64,000 bases of DNA from NCBI GenBank assembly GCA_949825065.1, contig OX463849.1:41909234-41973233 (forward strand), read 5' to 3'. The notes beneath the pieces are model-generated. The model saw nothing but the letters and a program-made list of their open reading frames with translations. It was not told the origin of the DNA and ran no database searches. This stretch comes from Odontocerum albicorne. Taxonomy: Eukaryota; Arthropoda; Insecta; Trichoptera; Odontoceridae. Made by a program: the position numbers and the translations under genes. Below, piece after piece: positions 10,330 through 21,394 of the stretch. The number at the start of each line of letters is the position of its first letter. Positions within the stretch are counted from its first letter, which is position 1.

Positions 10330-11088
10330 AGGTCAGTACGTTGAGAAGTGTCGACGCGACAACACTTTTTGTGAAAAATGTCAACCCAAACTCCATGGAG
10401 ATGAATTTTTCCGCTCCATCGTTACTGGAGATGAAACTTGGGCTGCACACTACACGCCTGAAACCAAAAGGCAGTCTCAACAGTGGTGTCACACCTCTTC
10501 ACCCTCCGCCAAAAAGTTCAAAACCACAATTTCAGCCAAGAAAATCATGGCATCCGTGTTTTGGGACTGTCAAGGCATAATTTTAATTGAATATATGCCT
10601 CAAGGGGAGATCATCAACTCTGCAAGATACTGTGAGACCCTAAAAAAATTGCGGAGGGCGATTCAGAACAAGAGGAGAGGCATGCTGACAAAGGGAGTCT
10701 GCCTGTTGCACGACAATGCCAGACGGAACTGCTCGCCTCGTTTAAATGGGATGTCCTGAACCATCCCGCGCATTCCCCTGACCTAGCACCTTCAGATTAC
10801 TATCTCTTTACCTCCCTGAAGCTGCACATGGGTGGAAACAGGTTTTCAACCGACGAGGAGGTAAAGAAGGAGGTGGAGAAGTGGACGGAGGGGTTGGCGG
10901 TACACTACTTCGAGGAAGGCATCAAAAAGTTGATACCCCGCTTCACCACCTGCATTGAGAGGAATGGCGGCTATGTCGAAAAATAGCTTACATATGTACT
11001 ACGGTAACCACGTAATTTTTTTGTTTAAATAAAAAAAATTGTAACCTACAAAAATTCAGTACACCTACTTTCTGGATATGCCTCGTAT
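10330..11088 (+). pseudogene. Mariner transposase remnant (N-terminally truncated)
   Basis: A mariner (Tc1/mariner, DD34D-type) copy lacking its first half. In one frame from about 10360 comes the first catalytic region, IVTGDETWAAHY, continuing to the second aspartate block LLHDNAR (about 10710). A small deletion/frameshift follows, and the remaining frame gives HPAHSPDLAPSDYYLF, then a tail ending GGYVEK with stop TAG at 10984-10986. All three catalytic aspartates are present but in two frames. The right end reads ACACCTACTTTCTGG then CCTCGTA, resembling a mariner inverted repeat. No matching left repeat was found near 10205-10330. It is G+C richer than its surroundings and cannot encode a functional enzyme. 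Confidence 0.88.
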
Positions 11089-11685
11089 ATCCAGTTATAT
11101 ATGCAGTTAGACTATAAAACCAGGGACCAGTTGCGACCGTTAAAAATTAATAAATAAATAAATATATTACAAGTAGTTAATTCCTATTCAGGTTCATATT
11201 TTCGCTAGATGTTTTATATTCTAACATTAGAAGCACTCTCCACGTATCTAAGCATGTACGAGTACATAAAGAACACTTTTTCAGAAAACACACGACCGTA
11301 TTTCTCAAAATTACACATAATACCAAACCGAGACAAAGGTCTACATGTGAAAATGACATGTGATTTTGTCGTACAATGGTTTACAAAGTGGGACAGGACG
11401 GGCGTGGGAGGCTGAGTACGAGGATCCTGTTACCAAAGACTTCCATTGTGCTTCAGGTGGGGTGGGCTTAGCTCTATTACTTTACCCTATGAGTTGTTTC
11501 ACAAGGTCCCAATCGAAGAAAACATACGAGTACACGAGGGTCTATATTAATAATAAGGGTCCCGTCAATACAATGGGGAGTTTGGAAATTTTCAATTTGT
11601 TATAAACGCGCTCGTTTGAATGCTTATAAAAACAAAAGTAAATTGAGTATTATATTTCAAGAAGATTGTTTTGTAAAGAAAATAC
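11089..11685. other. No recognisable feature
   Basis: Mostly AT-rich. Contains TACGAGTA copies near 11267 and 11525 and a somewhat G+C-rich stretch at 11390-11490 without family motifs. Confidence 0.45.
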
Positions 11686-11880
11686 GAACTTCATGGTCTA
11701 GTTATAAAACACATGTCATCCGACCAAGAAGTTGCGGATTCGATTCCCATTAATGCCCAATTTAAAAAAAAGTATTAATCTGGTTTCCTGTCAGGTCTCT
11801 TTAACATACGAGTATTTGTGGTTGGTTGTATGAGTTTGACACATAAATAACAATAAACCCGCCAGATTGTACTGTATACA
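11686..11880 (+). mobile_element. SINE-A copy, tRNA-derived
   Basis: Mutated head (TTCATGGTCTAGTTATAAAAC), B box GGATTCGATTCCC, then body and a tail with GTGGTTGG and CAATAAACCCGCCAGA. Same family as 6877-7066, more diverged. Confidence 0.75.
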
Positions 11881-11889
11881 CCAAGATTG

Positions 11890-12110
11890 ATGCTATTAAG
11901 ATGAGAGCAATAAAATAAAGAAAGGAGCTACAAGATGGTTTGGATATCAGGAAAGAATGAATGACTAAGCGAGCATACAAGTCAGGAATGCACGGTGTGT
12001 GTAAGAGGTGGATGAAGAAAAACGTGGAAGGATCAAATAAACCTAATTTAGATAGAAAGTAAAGTGAGAAGTATGATTAATAGAAGATTATACATGACTA
12101 GATAATAAAA
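11890..12110 (+). pseudogene. RTE-like LINE remnant, very short
   Basis: AGGAGCTACAAGATGGTTTGG and GAAAGAATGAATGACTAAGC correspond to the 'LRWFGHVERMND' region of the RTE-like copies. Several stops. Confidence 0.5.
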
Positions 12111-12477
12111 TAAAGATTTATTGATAGCAACATAGTATGTACATATATAAATACATTTCGAAGTCCCGTATACTCGTATATCTAAATATAAATAGCAGAA
12201 AATGCATTTAAGAGAGAAACTATACAGTCTGGACTCATCTCATAACATCCCCCGGTCGAGGTACACCCCATCAATATAGAGCGAACCCGTATGCGAGGAC
12301 CATAAATGTTTTTCAGCCCACACTCTTGTACATGTAGATTAAGAAAGAAAGAAAAGGAAAAATCAATAAATGGCAGAAAAAATAAAAAAGTAAACCCACA
12401 AATACCACCTCAGATAAACTGAGAAAAAAGAAAAGCTGATAAAAGTCCAAATGTTATCAAAATAAAATTACAGATAG

Positions 12478-12597
12478 AAAATGATGTTCATACATACAAA
12501 CTACAATACGAAAAATGAAAATGATGTTCATACATACAAACTATAATACAAAAAATGAAAATGATGTTCATACATACAAACTATAATACGAAAAATT
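12478..12597. repeat. Tandem repeat, 40-bp unit x3
   Basis: Three near-identical units of AAAATGATGTTCATACATAC plus AAACTATAATACGAAAAATG. Confidence 0.95.
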
Positions 12598-12774
12598 AAA
12601 ATAAATAAGCAGTAATATAAAAATTACTGAGAAAAGAACAGATGCACACCCAACTCCTGATTCACCGTCAGCTAAAAGATAGAGTCCAAATCACAACCAA
12701 AAAAACAATAACTATTTAGAAGGTAAAAGTTTAGAAGGTAAGGTAGAAGTCAAAAAAACACTAACTATTTAGAA

Positions 12775-12990
12775 GGTAAAAAACATTTCATTGTAAATAC
12801 AATCTGGTGGGTGTATTGCCAGGCCGCAATCTCTTCCAACCAACCAGACAACAGTGGATAAAACAAGTTACATGGTCGCAAAAAATATACAAAAGAATAA
12901 TTTGTGGGCATAAACATAACATATTAAAGTAAAAGTGAGATATCATCAATCAAAGGAAAAGGAAAGGACGGTGGAGAGGAAAGAAAAACC
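12775..12990 (-). mobile_element. LINE-A 3' UTR fragment
   Basis: On minus this matches the 3' untranslated part and tail of the LINE-A copy at 33276-33560: GGTTGGAAGAGATTGC, a GGCAATAC/GGCAATAAG block, and upstream GTGAGATATCATCAATCAAA as read on plus. No coding part is retained. Confidence 0.7.
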
Positions 12991-13104
12991 ATTCAAGGGC
13001 AGGGGCACCTCATTACAGCATTTGCTGGCTGAGTATGTGAAGGATCCCTCGAATAATGTTAGATTATGACTCGGGATGATTAAAAGAGTTTCTCTGCTTT
13101 TACA

Positions 13105-13620
13105 TAAAAGAAAAAATAAGTAAAATAAAAAACTTATTTTATATTTTTGTGTTCACTACAGGTTTATTTTAGGTTCACAACTAGTTTAGAAGACCACCGT
13201 CTTCATCGTCAGGTGAAGATAAACTAAATTGTTAAAATATATTCTGTACAAGTGTTAATAATATAATATAAGAGAGATGAGGTAGGGGGAGAGAAGTGGG
13301 GAGAGATGTGATACAATGGTGAATGGGGCGGGGAAAAAAATATGTGAAAGTGAATGTGAATCTTTAAGACAGGGGGGGATTTTAAATTGGAAACATATTA
13401 AGCAGAGGGCTATTATGAAAATTGGTTTGGTTATTGATGATATTTACACTTAATTTTATAGATTTTTTAATCTCGTGAATTTCCAAATTGTCAAGCTGCA
13501 ATCCCCCTCGGTTTATATGTAGAATCCTCAAACCACGATTAATATCGAACGAATGGTTGTTTTCAATTAGGTGGTTAGCAAACTCTGAAAAATTATTGTT
13601 TTAGTTTCACAGCCGTGAAA
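13105..13620 (-). mobile_element. Penelope-like family 1, 3' part with terminal repeat
   Basis: The minus strand from about 13600 to the TAA at 13384-13382 reads FANHLIENNHSFDINRGLR followed by LHINRGGLQLDNLEIHEIKK and ends LLNMFPI. This is the C-terminal end of Penelope-type reverse transcriptases, just after the GIY-YIG endonuclease. The terminal repeat (13105-13265) follows and matches the inverted arms at 7.9 and 9.1 kb. It is 5'-truncated, as most such insertions are. The C-terminal frame itself is open for about 65 codons. Confidence 0.8.
13167..13215 (-). ncRNA. Hammerhead-like motif with compensatory changes
   Basis: On minus: UUCAC, CUGACGA, U, GAAGAC-GGUG-GUCUUC, UAAA, CUAG, UU, GUGAA. 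Compared with 9051-9094, stem I changed from UUUAC/GUAAA to UUCAC/GUGAA and stays paired. The palindrome CCGG became CUAG and stays self-complementary. GAAA has become UAAA, so this copy is probably inactive. Confidence 0.5.
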
Positions 13621-14384
13621 ATCTCTAGCCCAATTCAGGTGTTCGAAGAGATAAGGTGGCAATTTTTATCGTGATAATTTTATGAATATAGAATAGGCAA
13701 AAGGTATGGAGATTAGTTATCTGCCTAACCCGCAAGAGACACGGTTGTAGTGTATTCATGTATGTCATAAATTATTCACAATTTATTATAATATATTATA
13801 CAAAAGTGTATAAAAATCAGTGTAAACAATCTAACGTAATAGAGACCACAAAGATGACTTTAAACTCATTTAAAAAAAAAATGAGTTTATTTAGTAAAAA
13901 ATTTAGAAATTAAATGGGATGTGTTTTAAATTAACATTTTCTTTATGATGCTTATTCTAGCATAGCAACTCGCTTAGGAGCGTATAAATGTATACACACC
14001 AGGCATATTAGATGTGTTCTTTAAGCGATCGATTTCAAGTGGAATATCGAAGGTAAATTATGAAAAGCAGAATAGATTACAGTTATTTGAAGTCTCCACT
14101 TACTACGATTGTGGGTTGAAATTGAAGTTTCAAGGGCATGGGGTAGGGCGAAAGGAAAATTGACGTGAGTCACCCATGACGTCTATTCAATGGGAACTGT
14201 CAACTGTAATGTGTTATTATTATTGGAGTTACTCCAAAATGTCACGGTGCCAATCTGGTATAATGTATGGGGAGTAAAGGGTTAACATAAATTGGATAAA
14301 CAGTATGTACACAATAAATTTAATCATTTGTGCCGTCATATCCAAGTCTACTACTCGATTTCAACTTGCGTCATGTATTTTTAT
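13621..14384. other. No recognisable feature
   Basis: Mixed AT-rich sequence. 13640-13740 may be diverged Penelope coding sequence continuing upstream of the previous element, but no frame could be followed. Confidence 0.4.
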
Positions 14385-14862
14385 TTATTTTTTTTTTTTT
14401 TCAAAACAGGCTTAGCCCAATTGCTTTGAAAAATACAAGACATTAAAAAAGAAGAAAAATTACATAGAAAAAAAAATTGATAATTATATAAAATAAAAAA
14501 TAATGCATATGTATACAAACGAGTATATACACACAAACATATGATACATATATATATTCAGTCACTTAAGTATGTTGATGAGTGCTTTCTAACGCGCTCA
14601 ATCTAAGAAGAAAATTTACTTTTGCTTTTGGTAATGTGATATGAAATATGTCAATATCCGAAGCAGTCCCGTTCAGAAGAGTTAAGGCCCTTCCAACAGG
14701 CATAGCGGCTGGAAGACCCGTCCTTGCGTATGTTATTGAGAACAGTTCCTGCCGGCGCAGTTTAGTGTAATTGTTAGGAACATTTAACGCTAATCTTTGT
14801 AGTAATGCTGGACAGCTCACAACTCCTCCAACGAGTTCGACAACGTATACCAAGAGACGCAG
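14385..14862 (-). pseudogene. LINE-C (Jockey/CR1-like) 3' end, truncated
   Basis: The minus strand reads an open C-terminal segment (about 14853-14566) with LLQRLALNVPNNYTKLRRQE, then ARTGLPAAMPVGRALTLLNG and FHITLPKAKVNFLLR, followed by stop, an AT-rich 3' UTR and a poly-A tail (T run near 14388 on plus). This is the conserved tail of Jockey/R1/CR1-type reverse transcriptases. A second copy (50668-51229) extends further 5'. Homology breaks off abruptly at 14862, a 5' truncation. Confidence 0.8.
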
Positions 14863-14954
14863 TATACCATGGAACTTGTGAAGTTATCATTAACAGTATT
14901 TCACAAAAAAAATGTCGAGAAATTTACTTATGTGGTGTCAAACCCAATTAAGCT

Positions 14955-15030
14955 AAATTTATAGCGCCGTTTAAAGAGCAGACTTTCCTGAAGGGCGTTC
15001 TACTTGTGCCTTGGGATTCGGACAAATTAT
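14955..15030 (-). repeat. LINE-E 3' tail fragment
   Basis: AGCGCCGTTTAAAGAGCAGA then GAAGGGCG resembles the tails at 22770, 26705, 26925 and 41310. The last of these is attached to LINE-E coding sequence, which gives the assignment. Confidence 0.5.
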
Positions 15031-15289
15031 TATTGAAAATAATATATTCAAACCATTATCAAAAAAATACAAAGATATCTTAAAGTTCTCATCAACAGTC
15101 TTTCAGGATAAAAACGTCAAACATTATGATTTTAAATGATCATTAGACGAGACAATAAAATCAAGCAGTACCGGGGTGATCATGAGGACGACATTTCCTC
15201 AAAGTATACATAGATAAACACTCGCTGAAAAGCTAATCCCTGAAATCACTGACGTAATAGACGAGACACGTGTGTTACACGTTATTATT

Positions 15290-15420
15290 TCCACTGGAAC
15301 AGATATTTTTTTTAAAGAAAGGTATGGTCACGTAAGGCCTCTTGAATATATTTCTGGTTGGTTCGAATAGATTTCCACATGGCAAGCTCACTAGACTATA
15401 TAAAATGTACATACTACATT
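15290..15420 (+). mobile_element. SINE/LINE-A tail fragment
   Basis: GTAAGGCCTCTTGAATATAT, TGGTTGGTTCGAATAGATTT and CACATGGCAAGCTCACTAGA are diverged forms of the common SINE-A/LINE-A tail. Confidence 0.5.
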
Positions 15421-16018
15421 GTACAGAATTTTACATCTATTTTTTATATATTTGTTTTAAGGATGAAACCAAACCAAAATAATTTAGGTGTATACAGTAT
15501 AACCGATATATCGATATGTTTGTATGAGACCATGTATCGACACACTTCCACGATGCATGAGATCCTTCACTAAACTGAGAATAAAAACGAATGGGGAGGT
15601 TTTATTATTAAAAGTCCCGACCCTTAATACTTAGGGACCGATTTTGATGAGGAGGGTAAACAAATTTTTCAAGGCACACGAATGTTAGAGGTTCTCATAC
15701 TAATTAATTTGAAGAGCGAACAGGAATGACGCCTCCCGAAAAATCTTTTATTTCCCAATTGAATTCTTATTCACTGTATAAAAATTTTGATGTTATAGTA
15801 TTTAAAAAAATCGTGTATCAAGTAGTTACTTAAATATTTTATTTATAGTTAAGGCATTAATAACATTGTGGAGGTTTAAAGACATAGTTGTTTGTTTTAT
15901 CAAACACTGTTTATTCCATATATTGTTTATAGTTAAGGCATTAACGTTGTGGAGGTTTAAAGACATTGTAATTTATTTTATCAAACACTGTTTATTCCAC
16001 TTTTTTGTAACGGTATAA

Positions 16019-16056
16019 CCCTGCCGGTTTCAAGGCTTTCACCTCATCTTCAGGGG
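16019..16056 (-). ncRNA. Hammerhead-like motif, Penelope family 2, left end
   Basis: On minus: CCC, CUGAAGA, U, GAGG-UGAAAG-CCUU, GAAA, CCGG, CA, GGG. The U expected before the cleavage position is C here, so it is probably inactive. See 33017-33054 for an intact copy. Confidence 0.4.
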
Positions 16057-16099
16057 AGCACAAACGAGACTAAATTCTGTTCTAAATTTTTACACTAAT

Positions 16100-16507
16100 T
16101 TTAATCTTCGGAAACTATTATTTAACGGGAAAGGCAAAAATGGAATACTTAGCAACAGTGGTGTGTATAAACTTTTATGTGCTGACTGTCATAATTTCTA
16201 TATAGGAAAGACAGCAAGATCTTTTGAAAAGAGATTTCGTGAACACAAATCCGCCTTAACAAATCCTCTAATTTATTCTAAAATGGCTAATCATTGTCAC
16301 TGTGAAAACCATACTTTTTCTATCGATGATGCCAAATTCTTACATATCAGTAGTAACGGAAATAAATTGGACAGATTAGAGGCCCTATAAATTTCTAAGT
16401 CAGTACACCGAGGCGAACATCTCGTAAACACATATATCCCAAAAATCTCTCCGTTGCTGGACGAAATCGTCCCATGCCTCCCTCAGCCCTCAGTCCCCAA
16501 CTGTTGA
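16100..16507 (+). pseudogene. Penelope-like GIY-YIG endonuclease end, one stop
   Basis: An open frame from at least 16100 reads FNGKGKNGILSNSGVYKLLC, then ADCHNFYIGKTARSFEKRF and REHKSA. This is the GIY-YIG nuclease signature of Penelope-type retroelements, with the YIG motif, downstream arginines and a preceding CxxC pair. A TAA stop at 16388-16390 interrupts it where the related copy at 33816 has an open codon. The frame then continues to TGA at 16505-16507. In the intact protein this domain nicks target DNA for target-primed reverse transcription. The reverse-transcriptase domain is absent. Confidence 0.88.
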
Positions 16508-16556
16508 AGCGTGTATATCGGTACCAGTTCGAACAGAATTTAGTCTTGTTTGTGCT

Positions 16557-16594
16557 CCCCTGAAGATGAGATGAAAGCCTTGAAACCGGTAGGG
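16557..16594 (+). ncRNA. Hammerhead-like motif, Penelope family 2, right end
   Basis: CCC, CUGAAGA, U, GAGA-UGAAAG-CCUU, GAAA, CCGG, UA, GGG. Core residues fit. One base pair of stem II is lost relative to 33017-33054. Confidence 0.5.
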
Positions 16595-16679
16595 TTATAC
16601 CGTTACAAAAAAGTGGAATAAAGTGTTTGATAAAATAAATTACAAAAGTTACTTAAATGATAATAAAAATTTAAAACGG

Positions 16680-16722
16680 GTACATACGTGTATAGCAATA
16701 AACCCGCCAGGTTATACTGTAT
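16680..16722 (+). repeat. SINE/LINE-A tail scrap
   Basis: AGCAATAAACCCGCCAGGTT followed by ATACTGTA is the terminal part of the shared tail. Confidence 0.6.
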
Positions 16723-16912
16723 TTATACAAAGAATGAGTAATAACATCATCAAACAATATAAATTGTCAGTATGGAAGAATAAATGTTGTCATAGTTATG
16801 GTTTAATGTTCACTTTTTAATTATTAATATCATAGTAACAGTTAAGTCTTGTTAATATTTTTGTCTTCAAATAATTAAATTATTGTCATATGGTTTAATT
16901 AAATACATACAA

Positions 16913-17345
16913 ATGGATCCAAACGAAAAAAGAGTAAAGCGCGCTGAATATATGATCAACTATCGAAAGAGACAACGTGAAAAACAAACAGCAGAGAAAG
17001 TCAATGAGCATCGCGCAGCACATGCTCGGCAAATGCGAAATTTCCGACAAGTGCAATAACAGCAAGAGACTAAAGAGGAAGCCGATGAGCGTTACGCTGC
17101 GAAAGCTCAACGAAAGCGTGTTTTTCGACAAACATCAGCAAGAAACTGAAAAGAAATCTAACGAGTGTCGTGTTGACGAAGCACATCGCATATGTGACTC
17201 TCGTCAATTTTGCCATCATGACAACTTTGACGAGAAAAGAGTTGAAATTCATAACTGTAGCTCGATGAATATTGAATGCCAATTCTACCATTCTCTCAAT
17301 TTCGCAGCAGAAATATCAAGGAACTGTTCATCTTGAAGATGAAAA
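16913..17345 (+). pseudogene. Helitron-like protein N-terminal fragment
   Basis: From ATG 16913 the translation begins MDPNEKRVKRAEYMINYRKR and continues with basic, arginine/glutamine-rich segments (RAAHARQMRNFRQ, then AAKAQRKRVFRQ). After a frameshift, RICDSRQFCHHDN and MNIECQFYHSLNFAAE follow. The order, a basic 'AERMRRYR'-type region and then a Cys motif followed by NFAAE, is as I know it from the region before the Rep/helicase domains of insect Helitron proteins. The second Cys of the motif is Tyr here, and neither Rep nor helicase is present. Stops and at least one frameshift make it dead. Assignment is from memory of the family, not from a search. Confidence 0.6.
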
Positions 17346-18482
17346 AAAAACCACGATGTCAGTTCTCCTCAACTTTTGATGGAGTCGTTAAGCAATTAAG
17401 ATTTTCAAGGCTGCCAAATCATTAAAATAAACATTCGTTTTAATAACTTTTCAAGAGTTTTTATTTTTCAACCTTTCAGTTTCACAAGAAAATTTACACC
17501 AAAAAAAAGCACACAAAAAATCAATTAAGAAAATTTGCCAAATGCTCTTCGTTGTTAGAAATGAGGCAAATATGATATAAGAAATAATTCTATGATACAT
17601 TTTACCTAATATTATATGACAAACATTTTGAAATGCTAAAAGGACGCAAAACATAATAACGCACGATGTATCATAACTTCGAAGAATCCGATTTATCATA
17701 ATAACATTCTATCGATTCAGAGTAGTGGAAAAATGTATTAACAAGGAAATGTTATGAAATGTATAATACATATTCTATATCCACCAAATATTTCTAAGAG
17801 GTTATAATGTTAACTGAAGTAGATACATGCGATAAGAAAAATATATACTGACAGTCACACTTCTTTTAAATAATATATGACAATCGAAAACCCCAAATTC
17901 TCTACACAAACATACAAATATTTAGGTATGAGTAATTAGTTTTCCACGTAAGTAAGTAATTTTACTGGAACACTATCATAACGAAAATATGCCTGCCTAT
18001 AGTTCGGAAATTCTAGGATGAGTCCTGTGACAGCTCACAAATTTGCCCCAATACAACCTTATGTAATGTATTTACCTCGTATATAAAATGAAAATATTTT
18101 TTTTAATGATTTTAGCAGTAATTACAATAGAAGGCACGGCATTTATATTAGTAATTAAAGAAAAACACCGAAAATAGTAAAAAAAACATCACGTTTTTTT
18201 AATCAGATTATTTCAAAAGTGTTAACCATTAGTTTCAACAGTTAATGAAAAGAAAACTTTTGAAAAATACTACACAAAAAAGAATATCATCAACCCAATT
18301 GTTTAGTCTTCGTTTATACCCTTATTCTAAAGATGAAGATAAACTTAAATTATTTCTAGAAAACACAATGCAAATTATGCGTATTTAAAAAAAAAATTAT
18401 TTGGCCATACTATGCGCGGAAAATATAAATTATAAATAATCATATTGGACAAAAGGCGGTGAAAATCGACTTAATTTTAAAT
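17346..18482. other. No recognisable feature
   Basis: AT-rich DNA with no coding signal. The open stretch 17451-17699 (minus) has no support. Confidence 0.5.
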
Positions 18483-18785
18483 TTTCAGATTTTTATAGTT
18501 TCAAAACAAGTAATAGTTCAAAAAAAATTAGTAGTTCGAAAAAATGTATAGTTTCAAAATATGTAGTAGTTCAAAAAAATTGTATAGTTTCAAAATATGT
18601 AGTAGTTCAAAAAAATTGTATAGTTTCAAAATGTGTAATAGTTCAAAAGAATTGTATAGTTTCAAAATATGTAGTAGATCAAAAAAATTGTATAATTTCA
18701 AAATATGTAATAGTTCAAAAAAATTGTATAGTTTCAAAATATGTAGTAGTTCAAAAAATTTGTATAGTTTCAAAATATGTAGTAA
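18483..18785. repeat. Tandem repeat, 36-bp unit, about 8 copies
   Basis: The unit is TATAGTTTCAAAATATGTAG plus TAGTTCAAAAAAATTG. Because 36 is a multiple of three and no frame on either strand contains a stop in every unit, both strands stay open (a repeating YSFKICSSSKKL on plus, LKLYNFFELLHI on minus). These are artefacts of the period, not supported proteins. Confidence 0.95.
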
Positions 18786-20242
18786 AATAATTTATGAAAG
18801 ATTATTTCTCATAATCAAATGCGTTTGATTTTATACTAACTCCACGACATATAGTACTATTTATAAACTTAAATTAATTTTACTCATTTATTTGACGTTT
18901 AATCGACATCAGATTGACACGCCTTTCAAAGAACATAGGATATTTTATAAAATTAACTAACAGTACAAACAATAATAAAAACCACTGTCTGGAAAGCTGT
19001 TAACCTATGTTACATCTCTATCTACCACCAAATCAACGGAGATAACTTCAAAATATGTGAATGTCAAAACGGTAAATAATACTTCAAGTGAACAAACTGT
19101 CAGAGAATGATATCCAAAACAAAATAAACATCAGCTTGCTGACACGAAAAACGTACCCCAAGAAAGTAAATAAGGTAGAAGAAACAAAGAAAAACAAAAT
19201 GCAAAGAATTCTTGCCTGAGAAACCTCATTGTTCAATAACGTGAAACAAGCGAGTACAAAAAAAGAGTGAAAAATATATTTCCGAGTGAAACCTTAATAT
19301 TCTAAAAGAACGATGTGAATACCTCCATAACACGCCCTACCAATGCAGTTACAGGGAGAGAAAAGAAATGACGCGAGCGTTATGGCATGAATAGGAATCG
19401 CTTCCCGCTTCAATACTGCTCCAAAGGGAATATCAACAGTCGGATAATATATTAAATAAAAACGCCTTCGATACTTCAAAATTTCAATATTTCATCTTCC
19501 ACGATAGGAGATAATAATATACTACCTAATACGGTTTTCTATAAACGAAAGAATTTAGTATGCGTACTTTGCAGGGATGTATCAGAATATTTATTTATTT
19601 ACTTTTAGACTAATGGACCTTAGTAATTACTAACTATAGATCCATGCCATATTTTTCTCAATAGCTAAACCTTAAGAAATGATTATGGATCGCGCACTAC
19701 TCGCAAAATCTTATAAAAATATAATTGATGAGCAGCATAACGTCTGAAGAGGAAGGTCTAATGAATCTAATCTGATCTTTAACACCCTTGAGGCATAGTC
19801 TTCACTGACTATGTCTTAAGGACACTAAAAAGTGACAAATCAAATTGATTATTCACGCCATGTTTTTTCAACAGCTTATGATCACTTAAATCACAAAAAA
19901 TAAGCAAACTTGTGATTCCAGGATCCTACTATGTATATTACCAGATTATCTCACTGAAATAAAGCAAGAAACATGCAAAATCTATTTTATTATAACTACG
20001 ACTATTTCACCGTCACTTCCAAGAGTTTAGTCTCAAACCTACCTATTTTTTCATTTTTAAATCATTTAGATATATAATACTTATAAAAACATCTATGTTT
20101 CTGTTCTTTGTTGATAAACTTAAAATCTTTAAAACACATTCCAACCAACGATTATTCGTAACATCTAATTTGAAATTCCCAACATAATTGGGTTAAGCCT
20201 TTATTACAAATATAATCAAATAAACTGGTCGTCACCAGTTTA
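18786..20242. other. No recognisable feature
   Basis: AT-rich. No open frame, hairpin or repeat shared with the rest of the window was recognised. Confidence 0.5.
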
Positions 20243-20515
20243 CAAGCAAGATTGCTAACTGGCAACTACCAGTACCAGTAAGATTACTTGATAAGCAAGC
20301 ATGCTAACTGACGACTATCAGTGCCTGAGACATTACTTATCAAGCAAGCGCGCTAACTGGTGACTATCAGTGCCAACAACATTCATTAGCAAGCAAGCAT
20401 GCTAACTGGCGATTATCAGTGCCAGCAACAATACTTAGCAAGCAATCATGCTAACTGGCGACTTTGAGTGTCAGGAAGATTACTTAGCAGGAAAGCATAC
20501 TAACTTGCGAGCATC
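20243..20515. repeat. Diverged tandem repeat, about 55-bp unit x5
   Basis: Units centre on AAGCAAGCATGCTAACTGGC then GACTATCAGTGCC and ACATTACTTA. Copies differ at 10-20% of positions by eye, so the array is older than the others here. Confidence 0.9.
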
Positions 20516-21394
20516 GCGGACAAACTAATTGAATCATTAATTTATTTAAAAAAAATAATAATGAGTTTTGTTTTAACAATACGAGTTATATCTAGAGATA
20601 TTACCTTTTGAAAAACGGCTACAAAAATGTATATAGTTAATATAAAAACGTACAGAAGCTCTTATTCTTTTCCAGATCACATCAAATGTGAGTTGTTTTT
20701 CCGTTCGAATAATTTCCCATCACACGAATCCAGTTCGCTGACAGCCCACGTTTAAATATACGAGTAGTATATTTTGACGTTTGGCAGCAATAATAAAACA
20801 TAGTCGTATTTTATAAAACATGTATAAAAGAAAATTAAAAAAACGGTTAAAAAACATCTAGAATATACAAATTATAACATGTTTTAGTACTCCGTATGTG
20901 AAATATAATGGTTTTATAATTAATTTATTTAAATATCATTTATTTTTTCGCATTTAAAAAAATATTATATACTCTTATATGGTATATATAATGAAACTAT
21001 ATACACTGTTAAAAATAGTTAAGAAATAAAATGAGAATTAAAAGTGAATATATTTTATAAACATATATATTATATTTAATACATTTAACATTAATCAGCA
21101 GATTCCTTAGGTGATGTGCACATCAACTGTACGTTTTTTTTTTAAGTTGAAAAATAATAATGGATTTTATACATTAACTAAATAATATATGAACAAACTA
21201 GTTAATATACGAGTACATTAACTCGTATACATTACCTAAACATCGTTAGATAAAGTTCAAATTTTATAAAGAATACACAAAGTTCACCTTAAAGATTATA
21301 ACACCTTATTCACATGTTATGTATTTTACATATCTCAATTATAAATCAAACGACTAATATTTCAAAGGACAACCAATTGTGTGGGTGGCTTATT
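20516..21394. other. No recognisable feature
   Basis: Very AT-rich. Contains TACGAGTA copies near 20759 and 21209. Confidence 0.5.

Larger units (their letters stand above)
15837..16646 (+). mobile_element. Penelope-like family 2 copy with target duplication
   Basis: Flanked by a 12-bp duplication AGTTACTTAAAT (15825-15836 and 16647-16658). The left end is an inverted terminal repeat whose 75-bp outer part is tandemly duplicated (about 15846-15920 and 15926-16000). The right end (about 16540-16646) is the same sequence in the opposite orientation. The body holds only the 3' coding end with the GIY-YIG domain. Inverted terminal repeats with a 5'-truncated body are a known Penelope arrangement. 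Confidence 0.88.

Noticed and set aside
10341..10580. 79-codon plus frame in the mariner at 10.3 kb
   Set aside because: Wrong frame; the TGDETW and HDNAR motifs lie in another frame.
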